DNA of 10,892 nt from Eubacteriales bacterium (GTDB lineage Bacteria > Bacillota_A > Clostridia > Christensenellales > Aristaeellaceae), in NCBI GenBank assembly GCA_030528845.1, contig JAUMYC010000070.1, positions 1-10,892 of the forward strand. Reading direction: 5' to 3'. Of this stretch, positions 1-5,989 are shown one piece after another. Below the pieces are notes generated by a model. It had not been told where the DNA came from. It did not search any database and was given only the letters and a program-made list of their open reading frames with translations. A program made the translations under genes and the position numbers. Each line of letters starts with the position of its first letter. The stretch's first letter is position 1.

Positions 1-10
1 GTTGTCAATC

Positions 11-53
11 CCTCAGTCAGCTTCGCTGACAGCTCCCTTTGCACAAGGGAGCC
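11..53. repeat. Paired-hairpin intergenic repeat (REP-like)
   Basis: Two adjacent perfect stem-loops are visible. The first is GTCAGC at 16-21, loop TTC, GCTGAC at 25-30. The second is GCTCCCTT at 32-39, a five-base loop, AAGGGAGC at 45-52. The pair sits in the non-coding stretch beyond the metK terminator. From memory, very similar paired hairpins recur in intergenic regions of gut Clostridia such as Faecalibacterium; I cannot check copy number here. It may be cut by the left edge of the window. Only one copy is present in this window. Confidence 0.6.
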
Positions 54-66
54 TTCCGTGCGCCGT

Positions 67-104
67 AAGAAAACCGACCTATGATCGCAAGCATAGGTCG
101 GTTT
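67..104 (-). terminator. Intrinsic terminator of metK
   Basis: The minus strand forms a 13-base perfect stem, AAACCGACCTATG (104-92) with CATAGGTCGGTTT (83-71), around an eight-base loop. It is followed by a short U-rich run (TTTTCTT). It begins about 40 bases after the metK stop codon. The outer bases CCGTAA (64-69) and TTACGG (112-117) could extend the structure. The stem is symmetrical enough to stop plus-strand transcription as well, but the U tract favours the minus strand. Confidence 0.85.
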
Positions 105-144
105 AACTGTTTTACGGGCTCCCCGCTAATGCGGAAGTCCTTTT

Positions 145-1308
145 TTACTTTTTGAGCTCCTCGACCATGTCCAGCTTTTCCCACGGGAGCTGCACGTCCG
201 TGCGGCCGAAATGGCCGTAGGAAGCTGTGGCGCGATAGATGGGGCTGCGCAGCTGCAGGCGCTCGATGATGGCCGCCGGGCGGAAGTCGAACTTCTCCTC
301 CACCAGCTTCGCCAGCTCTTCGTCGCTCTTTGCGCCGGTGCCGAAGGTATCGACAAAAATGGAGACGGGATGCGCGACGCCGATGGCGTAGGCAAGGCCC
401 ACTTCGCATTTCTTCGCAAGGCCTGCGGCGACGAGGTTCTTGGCGGCGTGGCGCGCGGCATAGGCTGCAGAGCGGTCCACCTTGGTCGGATCCTTGCCAG
501 AGAAGGCGCCGCCGCCGTGGTGGCCGTAGCCGCCGTAGGTGTCCACGATGATCTTGCGGCCGGTCAGGCCGCTGTCGCCCTCGGGGCCGCCCACGACGAA
601 GCGCCCGGTGGGGTTGATGAGGAAGCGGGTGTTCTCGTCGATCAGGCCGGCGGGGATGGCGGGCAGGACGACCTGCTCGATCATGTCCTTTTCGATCTGC
701 TCGTGGGGGGCTTCGGGGGCGTGCTGCGTGGAGAGCACGACGGTGGAAACGCGCTTGAGCTCGCCCTGCTCGTCGTATTCCACGGTCACCTGCGCCTTGC
801 CGTCCGGGCGAAGGTACGGGATGCGGCCGCTCTTGCGCACCTCGGCGAGTTTGCGGGTGACGGCATGGGAGAAGGCGATGGCGGCGGGCATCAGCTCGGC
901 CGTCTCGTCGCTGGCATAGCCGAACATCATGCCCTGATCGCCCGCGCCGATATCAAAGCTGCCCTGCGCGCGGGTCTCGAGCGCCTCGTCCACGCCCATG
1001 GCGATGTCGGGAGACTGCGTGTGCACGCGAAGGATGATCTCGCAGCTGCTGCCGTCAAAGCCCTTTTCGGCGCTGTCGTAGCCGATGTCGAGCACGGTCC
1101 TGCGGGCGATGGCCTCGATATCGACCTGCGCCTTGGTGGTGATCTCGCCCATGATCATCATCGTGCCGTTGGCGGCAACGGTCTCGCAGGCTACGCGGGA
1201 GGCGGGGTCCTGCGCAAGGATCGCGTCGAGCACGGCGTCGGAGACCTGGTCGCAAAGCTTGTCCGGATGGCCCTCGGTCACGGATTCGGAAGTAAAGATG
1301 CGGTACAT
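145..1308 (-). CDS. metK: S-adenosylmethionine synthetase
   Basis: Methionine adenosyltransferase makes S-adenosylmethionine from methionine and ATP in the cytoplasm. The 387-residue product has the usual family length. It opens with the typical [13 protein letters not shown] segment (residues 5-17, with the active-site His14). It carries both family signatures, [12 protein letters not shown] (121-132) and the glycine-rich GGGAFSGKD (265-273), followed by [13 protein letters not shown]. The ATG at 1308 is chosen because AGGAGG lies nine bases upstream and the family N-terminus begins there. The reading frame stays open 23 codons further upstream, but that stretch lies in the riboswitch terminator region. 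The gene is monocistronic here: its own promoter and SAM-I riboswitch lie upstream, and a strong terminator lies downstream. Nothing odd is seen in the protein. Confidence 0.97.
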   Translation of the reverse strand: MYRIFTSESVTEGHPDKLCDQVSDAVLDAILAQDPASRVACETVAANGTMMIMGEITTKAQVDIEAIARRTVLDIGYDSAEKGFDGSSCEIILRVHTQSPDIAMGVDEALETRAQGSFDIGAGDQGMMFGYASDETAELMPAAIAFSHAVTRKLAEVRKSGRIPYLRPDGKAQVTVEYDEQGELKRVSTVVLSTQHAPEAPHEQIEKDMIEQVVLPAIPAGLIDENTRFLINPTGRFVVGGPEGDSGLTGRKIIVDTYGGYGHHGGGAFSGKDPTKVDRSAAYAARHAAKNLVAAGLAKKCEVGLAYAIGVAHPVSIFVDTFGTGAKSDEELAKLVEEKFDFRPAAIIERLQLRSPIYRATASYGHFGRTDVQLPWEKLDMVEELKK

Positions 1309-1347
1309 TTTGTCTGTCCTCCTGTATGGGTCGGCTGGGAAGCAAAG

Positions 1348-1372
1348 AAAAAAGCCCCGCGAAAGCGAGACT
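1348..1372 (-). terminator. Riboswitch-controlled terminator upstream of metK
   Basis: On the minus strand an eight-base-pair stem, AGTCTCGC (1372-1365) with GCGGGGCT (1360-1353), closes on a TTTC loop and is followed directly by TTTTT. This is the expression platform of the SAM-I riboswitch. The competing antiterminator pairs GAGGCTTG (1401-1394), which includes the 3' strand of aptamer helix P1, with CAAGTCTC (1374-1367). All eight positions pair if G-U wobble is allowed. When SAM holds P1 together, the antiterminator cannot form, so transcription should stop before metK. Confidence 0.9.
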
Positions 1373-1398
1373 TGCATAACCCTTGCGATATGTCAAGC

Positions 1399-1505
1399 CT
1401 CATCTTCCGGCGCAGAATCGCTCTGCACCGCGGGAATTGGCACCTTGCGCCGCAGCGCCGGTTGCCGGGTTTCATCGGGCCCGTCCCTCAACCACTCTGG
1501 ATAAG
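1399..1505 (-). ncRNA. SAM-I (S-box) riboswitch aptamer
   Basis: Reading the minus strand from 1505, the element shows the SAM-I consensus in order. These are the P1 5' strand CTTATC, AGAG, the kink-turn/core segment GAGGGACGGGCCCGATGAAA, the CCGGCAACC segment, the P3 3' side AAGGTGCCAATTCC, and a P4 stem GGTGCAGA/TCTGCGCC. It closes with GAAGATGAG, whose GATGAG pairs back to CTTATC in P1. SAM-I aptamers bind SAM and switch off methionine and SAM genes. This one lies in the leader of metK, about 90 bases before its start codon, and is followed by the matching terminator. Aptamer and platform both look intact. Confidence 0.96.
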
Positions 1506-1535
1506 GCGATTTCCTATGCACTTGTTTCGCATCCT

Positions 1536-1564
1536 ATTATAAGGCCTCGCCTCCCCTCCTACAA
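1536..1564 (-). promoter_or_regulatory. metK promoter
   Basis: On the minus strand, TTGTAG (1564-1559) and a perfect TATAAT (1541-1536) are separated by 17 bases. Transcription would start near 1529, about 25 bases before the SAM-I aptamer. The -10 box is consensus; the -35 box matches only TTG strongly. Confidence 0.75.
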
Positions 1565-1637
1565 GTTAAGCTTTGTCTTTTCCTTGTTGATTTTCCGTTT
1601 CGGCACAAAAAAGAGCGAATGTTTTGTTTCAAAAGTA

Positions 1638-1667
1638 TTGCAAAATATTTTCTCTTTCTTGTATAAT
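1638..1667 (+). promoter_or_regulatory. Promoter of the small lipoprotein gene
   Basis: TTGCAA (1638-1643) and TATAAT (1662-1667) are 18 bases apart in an AT-rich stretch, with a start expected near 1674. It is divergent from the metK promoter. The roughly 70 bases between the two promoters are AT-rich, and I see no clear operator there. Confidence 0.7.
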
Positions 1668-1715
1668 GAATATGGGGCGGAAATGGCCGCTCCGGAAAGG
1701 AGAACCCCCGCCTTG

Positions 1716-2264
1716 ATGACGTTCAAAAAAATGCTCTGCGCGCTTCTGGCCGCGCTGCTGCTGCTTGGCTGCGCTTCGGCGCAGGAGGTGCAGGAAGATT
1801 TTTCGGCCGAGCATCTGCGCACGCCGGAGGAGATCTGCACGGCGGCGATGGAGGTCTATTCCTGGTTTGCCCTCGCCCCGCTGGATGTAGACCTTGCGCA
1901 GCCGGATTCGACCGGCCTGCGTTTCCGCGTGTTTGACGAACGGCTGAACCGGCCCGAGCTGCTGGAGGCGGTCGTGCGCGAGTATTTCTGCGAGGAGATC
2001 GTGCAGATGCTCATGGGCAGCGGCGTGTACGCCGAGGAAGACGGCTACCTCTACACCGTGCCGGACACCGCGCGCGCCATAGACGAAACGATCGTTTCCA
2101 CGGAATATTACCTCGCCGAGGAGACCGAAGACACGCGCACCTATCACGCGGCAGTGTTTTATGCCGACGAGACCGGCGAGATCGCCTCGCTGGAGGAATA
2201 CACCTTCCTGATGAAAAAGATCGACGGAGAGTGGCTGTTCACTTCCTTCTGGTTTTTCTGGTGA
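1716..2264 (+). CDS. Predicted lipoprotein, possibly IseA-like
   Basis: This 182-residue secreted protein of uncertain function starts with a lysine-containing n-region, a leucine-rich core, and LLLLGC with Cys19 as a likely lipidation site. A weak lipobox means plain signal peptidase cleavage is also possible. The mature part begins with an EICTAAMEVYSWF segment followed by PLDVD. It then has acidic alpha/beta sequence and ends in an aromatic FTSFWFFW tail. The pattern of an N-terminal YxWF...PLxvD, a central Tyr/Phe-rich helix and a DGYLY strand reminds me of clostridial proteins in the IseA (DL-endopeptidase inhibitor) family. That is a low-certainty impression. AAAGGAG (1696-1702) serves either ATG 1716 or the in-frame TTG just before it at 1713. 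The frame is open further upstream, but that part lies over promoters. The gene is monocistronic. Confidence 0.75.
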   Translation: MTFKKMLCALLAALLLLGCASAQEVQEDFSAEHLRTPEEICTAAMEVYSWFALAPLDVDLAQPDSTGLRFRVFDERLNRPELLEAVVREYFCEEIVQMLMGSGVYAEEDGYLYTVPDTARAIDETIVSTEYYLAEETEDTRTYHAAVFYADETGEIASLEEYTFLMKKIDGEWLFTSFWFFW

Positions 2265-2284
2265 TCCCCCCTTTTGCGGTAGAC

Positions 2285-2310
2285 CGGCGCAGCCTGTTTC
2301 GGGCGCGCCG
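2285..2310. other. GC-rich hairpin without U tract
   Basis: CGGCGC-A-GCCTG (2285-2296) pairs with CGGGC-GCGCCG (2300-2310) around a TTT loop, giving eleven base pairs with one bulged A. No T run follows. It lies between the lipoprotein stop codon and the true terminator, so it may protect the mRNA 3' end or be chance pairing in GC-rich DNA. Confidence 0.45.
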
Positions 2311-2338
2311 CAGCCGATAGATCCCCCTCTCTCTCCAG

Positions 2339-2369
2339 CAAAGGAGCCTGACGCAAGTCGGGCTCTTTT
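2339..2369 (+). terminator. Intrinsic terminator after the small lipoprotein gene
   Basis: GAGCCTGAC (2344-2352) pairs with GTCGGGCTC (2357-2365), nine pairs including one wobble, on a GCAA tetraloop. It is followed by TTTT, with AAAG on the 5' side. This ends the lipoprotein transcript. The next promoter begins only a few bases later. Confidence 0.85.
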
Positions 2370-2372
2370 GCA

Positions 2373-2401
2373 TTGCGCGCGGAGGCGTTTTCTGCTACAA
2401 T
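2373..2401 (+). promoter_or_regulatory. Promoter of the nitroreductase-thioesterase unit
   Basis: TTGCGC (2373-2378) and TACAAT (2396-2401) are 17 bases apart, with an extended -10 TGC at 2393-2395. The start would fall near 2408, about 38 bases before the nitroreductase ATG. Confidence 0.65.
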
Positions 2402-2445
2402 AAACGCACGAGGATTCATAGCAAAACGAGAGGAGAAAACAAAAA

Positions 2446-3015
2446 ATGACAAACGAAGTCCTTCAGGCGATCGCCGACCGCCGCAGCATCCGTTCCTATA
2501 AAAACGAGCAGATCACCGACGAGCAGCTCAGCACCGTGATGACGGCCGCGCTGCAGGCGCCCAGCGCCCGCAACAGCCAGCCGTGGCATTTCACCGTCGT
2601 GCAGGACAAGGCGCTCATCGAGCGCATAAACGAGAGCTTCCGCAGCGAATTCCTCAAGCACGCGCCGGACGACGCCATGCGCGCGCACATCGCCGACGAG
2701 GCATACAGCGTGTTCTATCACGCGCCGACGGTCATCTTCGTCTCCACGAACATGGACGGCGCAAAGCTTTACGCAAGGCACGACTGCGGCCTCGCCGTGG
2801 AGAACATCTGCCTCGCGGCACATTCCATCGGGCTGGGCACGGTCATTTTGGGTATGCCGCGCGAGGCCTTCGCCGGCCCGGAGGGCGACGAATTCCGCCG
2901 CCTGCTCCGGTTCCCGGAGGGCTACGACTTCATGGTCGCCGTGTCGCTGGGCGTCCCCGCGGGCACAAAGCAGCCGCACCTGATCGAAAAAGACCTCGTC
3001 ACCTACATCAAATAA
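2446..3015 (+). CDS. Nitroreductase-family flavoprotein
   Basis: This 189-residue cytoplasmic protein belongs to the nitroreductase family of FMN-dependent NAD(P)H oxidoreductases. The N-terminal RRSIRSYKNEQITDEQL (12-28) is the family's phosphate/FMN-contacting RSxR region. APSARNSQPWHF (38-49) is the conserved flavin-site segment. The second half has DCGLAVENICLAAHSIGLGT, which packs against FMN, then ILGMP and a C-terminal VAVSLGVPAG motif. Length is ordinary for the short, single-domain subgroup. AGAGGAG lies ten bases before the ATG. The gene is first in a two-gene unit, 36 bases from the thioesterase. Substrates in this family vary widely (nitroaromatics, quinones, enoates), and neither sequence nor neighbours identify it. 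Confidence 0.93.
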   Translation: MTNEVLQAIADRRSIRSYKNEQITDEQLSTVMTAALQAPSARNSQPWHFTVVQDKALIERINESFRSEFLKHAPDDAMRAHIADEAYSVFYHAPTVIFVSTNMDGAKLYARHDCGLAVENICLAAHSIGLGTVILGMPREAFAGPEGDEFRRLLRFPEGYDFMVAVSLGVPAGTKQPHLIEKDLVTYIK

Positions 3016-3051
3016 CCGCACCCCCTGTTTCGGAAAGGAGACGCTTTTACC

Positions 3052-3531
3052 ATGGAAGCTATGCCCGGCAAGCGCCCGGCCGATTCGCAGACCGAGTGCA
3101 GCCATATCCTGCTCTACCCCCATCTCAACGGCCAGCAGCGCCTCTTCGGCGGCCAGCTGATGGAATGGATGGACATCTGCGCGGCGATCACCGCGCGCCG
3201 CCATTCGGGGAAAAACGTGACCACCATGTCCGTCGACACGCTCACCTTCCATAAACCCGCCTTCGCCAACGACACGCTCGTGCTCATCGGCAAGGTGGTC
3301 TTTGTAGGCGGCACGAGCATGCGCGTGCGCGTGAACGCCTATATCGAGAGCCTCGGCGGCGAACGCACCCACATCAACCAGGCCTGTTTTGTGATGGTCG
3401 CCATCGACGAGCAGGGCAAGCCCACGCGCGTGCCCGCTCTCGAGCCGCAGACGGACGAGGAAAAGGCAGAATGGGAGCGCGCGCACAGGGAATACCTCGA
3501 GCGCAAAAACCGCGCGGCCGCTTCCCGCTGA
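3052..3531 (+). CDS. Hotdog-fold acyl-CoA thioesterase
   Basis: This 159-residue product is a single-hotdog acyl-CoA thioesterase of the YciA/BACH type, which hydrolyses acyl-CoA to free acid and CoA in the cytoplasm. The diagnostic stretch is residues 24-41: Asn26, the LFGGQLMEWMD motif, and Asp41, the usual catalytic Asn/Asp pair. VDTLTFHKPAFANDTL follows, then the GGTSMRVRVNAY strand region. The C-terminal 30 residues are highly charged and probably helical. AAAGGAG sits 11 bases before ATG 3052. It follows the nitroreductase by 36 bases with no intervening terminator, so the two are probably co-transcribed. Such enzymes control CoA and acyl-CoA pools; chain length preference cannot be read from the sequence. 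I see no terminator before the rnpB promoter. Confidence 0.93.
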   Translation: MEAMPGKRPADSQTECSHILLYPHLNGQQRLFGGQLMEWMDICAAITARRHSGKNVTTMSVDTLTFHKPAFANDTLVLIGKVVFVGGTSMRVRVNAYIESLGGERTHINQACFVMVAIDEQGKPTRVPALEPQTDEEKAEWERAHREYLERKNRAAASR

Positions 3532-3572
3532 GGGGCGCCGTATTCCTTCCAAAATATTCAACCAAACCATGT

Positions 3573-3601
3573 TTGACAAGCCCCGGCAAATATGATATAG
3601 T
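3573..3601 (+). promoter_or_regulatory. rnpB promoter
   Basis: A perfect TTGACA (3573-3578) and TATAGT (3596-3601) are separated by 17 bases, with an extended -10 TGA at 3593-3595. The expected start, about 3608-3610, coincides with the first base of the RNase P RNA terminal helix. Confidence 0.9.
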
Positions 3602-3609
3602 GCGCATGG

Positions 3610-3960
3610 TTTGTGAGGCTGTCGGACGGCCGCGGGTGCTTCGGCACGCGAGGAAAGTCCGAGCACCGCAGGGCAGGGTGCTGGTGAAATGCCAGTGGAG
3701 GCGACTCCAAGGAAAGTGCAACAGAGAGATACCGCGAACCTTCCTTCGGGAAGGCCGTAAGGGTGGAAAGGTGAGGTAAGAGCTCACCAGCGGCCTGGCG
3801 ACTCGTCCGCTATGTAAACCCCACCTGGTGCAAGATTGATAGGAGAGCACATGCGGCGGCCCGTCGCGCTCTCGGGAAATCGCTTGAGCCCAATGGCAAC
3901 TTTGGGCCTAGACAGATGGTCGTCCAAGACAGAACTCGGCTTACAGACAGCTCTCACAAA
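3610..3960 (+). ncRNA. rnpB: RNase P RNA, type A
   Basis: This is the catalytic RNA of ribonuclease P, which trims 5' leaders from pre-tRNAs. Conserved blocks appear in order: GAGGAAAGTCCG (3650-3661), GCAGGGCAGGGTGCTGG, AAAGTGCAACAGAGAGATACCGC, GTAAGGGTGGAAAGGTGAGG, AGAGCTCACCAGC, TAAACCCCACC, GGTGCAAG, CGCTTGAGCC, and the 3' block AGATGGTCGTCCAAGACAGAA. The ends pair as helix P1: TTTGTGAG-GCTGTC (3610-3623) with GACAGC-T-CTCACAAA (3946-3960). At about 351 bases it is typical of type A. One oddity is the internal loop that normally carries GGU for binding the tRNA 3' CCA. It reads GGGAAA after the closing stem (3874-3879), so the U appears to be missing or replaced. Short open frames crossing the gene are not coding. 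Confidence 0.96.
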
Positions 3961-3981
3961 TCCTTTTCCCACTTCGAAGCC

Positions 3982-4019
3982 AAGGGGCCCTTTTTCCGGC
4001 GAAAAAGGGGCCCCTTTTT
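3982..4019 (+). terminator. Terminator after rnpB
   Basis: GGGGCCC-TTTTTC (3984-3996) pairs with GAAAAA-GGGGCCCC (4001-4014), with one extra C in the right arm and a CGGC loop, and is followed by TTTTT. It is very stable and ends the rnpB transcript. Only 32 bases separate it from the transporter start codon. Confidence 0.9.
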
Positions 4020-4051
4020 GATAAAAACACATCCATAAGGAGGGAGCCCCC

Positions 4052-5284
4052 TTGCCAAATTACAAACGCACGAAGATCGCCGCCTACACAGCGACCGTCA
4101 CGCAGGCGGTCATCTGCGCCATCGCTCCTCTGCTCTTTATCATCTTTCAGGACGAATTCGGCCTGACGGACGAGCAGACGGGCAGGCTGATCCTGCTCAA
4201 TTTCGGCACGCAGATCTTCGCGGATATCCTCGCCACCAAATACGCCGACCGCATCGGCTATCGCCCGTCCATCATCGGCGCGCATATCCTCTGCCTTGCG
4301 GGCATGCTCTCCATGAGCGTGTTTCCGGCCATCTTCCCCAGCCCCTATGTAGGCCTGTGCTTCTCGGTGGTGCTCTACGCCTTTGGCGGCGGCTTCATCG
4401 AAGTGCTCAACAGTCCCATCGTGGAGGCGCTGCCCGGCGACGAAAAGGCCAGCGCCATGAGCCTTCTGCATTCCTTCTTCTGCTGGGGCACCGCAGCGGC
4501 GATCCTGCTCACGACCAGCGCGCTGAAGATCTTCGGCAACGGCATCTGGCGCCTGCTGCCCGTGTGCTGGTCCGTCGTGCCGCTGGCAGGCGTGCTGCTC
4601 TTTGCGGGCGCGCCCATCTCCTCTCCCGCGCCGGAGGGGCAGGGCATGAGCGTGAAGGATCTGCTGAGCCACAGGGCATTCTGGATCGCCCTGCTGATGA
4701 TGCTCTGCGCCGGCTCGAGCGAGCTGACCATGAGCCAGTGGGCCTCTCTCTTTGCGGAAAAGGGCCTGCAGGTGGATAAATTCTGGGGCGATCTGCTCGG
4801 CCCGTTCCTCTTTGCCATCACCATGGGCACCGGCCGCGCGCTCTACGGCCATTTCGGTTCGCGCATCGACATCAAGAGCGCCCTGACGTGGATGAGCGCC
4901 ATGTGCGTCATTTGTTATGTTCTCGCCGTGTTCGGAAACCCCGTCTTCTCGCTGCTGGGCTGCGCGCTGTGCGGCTTTTCCGTCTCTCTGATGTGGCCGG
5001 GCACTCTCAGCGCCACCGCCGCGCGCTATCCCCTCGGCGGCACGGCCATGTTCGGCGTGCTGGCCATCTTCGGCGATATCGGCGCTTCGGTCGGCCCGTG
5101 GCTGGCCGGCGCAGTGAGCGACCTGACGCAGGGCAGCGCCGCGCTGATGGCGCGCCTGCAGCAGAGCACCTCGCTCGACCCGGCACAGCTCGGCCTGAAG
5201 GCCGGCCTGCTCGTGGGCATCCTCTTCCCGGCGGCGCTGTTTGTCTGCGCGCTGTGCATGAAAAGAACAAAGCCGAACGATTGA
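4052..5284 (+). CDS. MFS transporter (FucP-like)
   Basis: This 410-residue integral membrane protein of the major facilitator superfamily has about twelve hydrophobic segments. The first begins near residue 12, and a longer hydrophilic stretch near residues 190-205 divides the two halves. After helix 2 lies the MFS loop motif region ADRIGYRPSII. The segment FGGGFIEVLNSPIVEAL followed by SLLHSFFCWG resembles the fucose permease-like branch, where similar residues follow helices 4 and 5. The substrate cannot be assigned. Translation starts at TTG, supported by AAGGAGG eight bases upstream and the absence of a better start. No separate promoter is visible between the rnpB terminator and the gene. 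Its stop codon overlaps the -35 box of the next unit, so it may be functionally linked to that unit, but this is inference. Confidence 0.88.
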   Translation: MPNYKRTKIAAYTATVTQAVICAIAPLLFIIFQDEFGLTDEQTGRLILLNFGTQIFADILATKYADRIGYRPSIIGAHILCLAGMLSMSVFPAIFPSPYVGLCFSVVLYAFGGGFIEVLNSPIVEALPGDEKASAMSLLHSFFCWGTAAAILLTTSALKIFGNGIWRLLPVCWSVVPLAGVLLFAGAPISSPAPEGQGMSVKDLLSHRAFWIALLMMLCAGSSELTMSQWASLFAEKGLQVDKFWGDLLGPFLFAITMGTGRALYGHFGSRIDIKSALTWMSAMCVICYVLAVFGNPVFSLLGCALCGFSVSLMWPGTLSATAARYPLGGTAMFGVLAIFGDIGASVGPWLAGAVSDLTQGSAALMARLQQSTSLDPAQLGLKAGLLVGILFPAALFVCALCMKRTKPND

Positions 5285-5309
5285 CAAAGCGCCGGGGAAT
5301 CGGTATAAT
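5281..5309 (+). promoter_or_regulatory. Consensus promoter of the XRE-cupin/ligase unit
   Basis: A perfect TTGACA (5281-5286) and a perfect TATAAT (5304-5309) are 17 bases apart. The -35 box overlaps the TGA stop (5282-5284) of the transporter gene. The -10 lies within an 11-base perfect palindrome, TATAATTTATA (5304-5314), a possible operator for the regulator encoded just downstream. The start is expected near 5316. Confidence 0.92.
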
Positions 5310-5324
5310 TTATAACCAACTTGC

Positions 5325-5356
5325 ATAGCCGCCCATGCCAGAGCAGGGGCGGCTAT
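5325..5356 (+). other. 5' leader hairpin of the XRE-cupin mRNA
   Basis: ATAGCCGCCC (5325-5334) pairs perfectly with GGGCGGCTAT (5347-5356), with a smaller TGC/GCA pairing inside the loop. It begins about ten bases after the predicted transcription start and ends 24 bases before the ribosome binding site. No U tract follows, so it is not a standard terminator. It could stabilise the 5' end or be a decayed terminator of the transporter gene. Confidence 0.6.
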
Positions 5357-5396
5357 CGCTCCATATTGCGATCAGAAAAGGGAGGCCGTGTACACC

Positions 5397-5951
5397 ATGC
5401 AGGACAGTATTCAGACTATCGCCGTGCGCATATGCGATCTGCGCGAGATCTGCGGCATGACGCAGGAGGAGGTCGCCGCGGCTTCCGGGATCGAGCCGGA
5501 CATCTATCGGGAATATGAAGCCGGGCAGAGGGATTTCTCCTTCAGCCATCTGTTCAATATCGCCTCCACCCTCGGCGTGGATATCTCCGACCTGCTCACC
5601 GGCGAGAGCCCCAAGCTGCGCGGCTATATCCTCACCCGCAACGGAAAGGGCCTGGCCTTTGACAGGCGCAAGGCCTATCATTACCAGCATCTGGCCTACA
5701 ACTTCCGCGACAAGAAGGCCGAGCCGTTCATCGTCGTGGTGGAATACGACGGCAAGACCGAGGGCAAGCAGGCCCACGCCCACGAGGGACAGGAGTTCGA
5801 CTACGTTCTGGAAGGACATATGAAGATCGTGCTGGGCGGAAACGACGTCTATCTCGGCCCGGGCGATTCCATCTACTACGACTCCTCTCTCCCCCACGCC
5901 ATGTACGCGATCGAGGCGGACGCGCGCTTCATCGCCGTGGTCATCAAATAA
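5397..5951 (+). CDS. XRE-family regulator with C-terminal cupin
   Basis: This is a 184-residue DNA-binding regulator. Residues about 8-62 form a lambda-repressor-like helix-turn-helix: LREICGMTQEEVAAASGI and then YREYEAGQRDFSFSHLFNIASTLGVDISDLL. Residues about 100-184 are a cupin barrel with an intact metal/ligand motif: His127, His129 and Glu133 in HAHEGQE, plus His167 in SSLPHAM. XRE-cupin proteins typically sense a small molecule and control neighbouring genes. ATG 5397 is chosen because GGGAGG lies 11 bases upstream; the in-frame GTG at 5388 would be only two bases from that site. It is the first gene of a unit with an acyl-CoA synthetase 38 bases downstream, so autoregulation and control of that enzyme are likely but inferred. 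The effector is unknown. Confidence 0.92.
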   Translation: MQDSIQTIAVRICDLREICGMTQEEVAAASGIEPDIYREYEAGQRDFSFSHLFNIASTLGVDISDLLTGESPKLRGYILTRNGKGLAFDRRKAYHYQHLAYNFRDKKAEPFIVVVEYDGKTEGKQAHAHEGQEFDYVLEGHMKIVLGGNDVYLGPGDSIYYDSSLPHAMYAIEADARFIAVVIK

Positions 5952-5989
5952 GCCCGAGCCAAACGCTTTGATCCGGGAGGAACATATAC

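Noticed and set aside
1309..1377. 23-codon N-terminal extension of metK
   Set aside because: It would be translated from the riboswitch terminator region, and MetK proteins begin at the MYRIFTSES segment, which has a good ribosome binding site.
211..1542. A 443-codon plus-strand frame across metK
   Set aside because: It is a mirror of metK and its riboswitch. The translation is low-complexity Gly/Ala/Val/His with no recognisable domain.
1383..1715. Long N-terminal extension of the small lipoprotein
   Set aside because: It covers the divergent riboswitch and two promoters, and would bury the lipoprotein signal sequence inside the protein.
2416..3666. A 416-codon minus-strand frame opposite the nitroreductase and thioesterase
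   Set aside because: It is antisense to two well-conserved genes and extends into the rnpB promoter and 5' end. No motif is seen.
3471..4021. Short open frames inside and around rnpB (both strands)
   Set aside because: The DNA is explained by the conserved RNase P RNA structure, its promoter and its terminator.
3941..5326. A 461-codon minus-strand frame opposite the MFS transporter
   Set aside because: It has Arg/Glu/His/Ala-rich composition and no motif, while the plus strand encodes a clear twelve-helix transporter. It also overlaps rnpB and its terminator.
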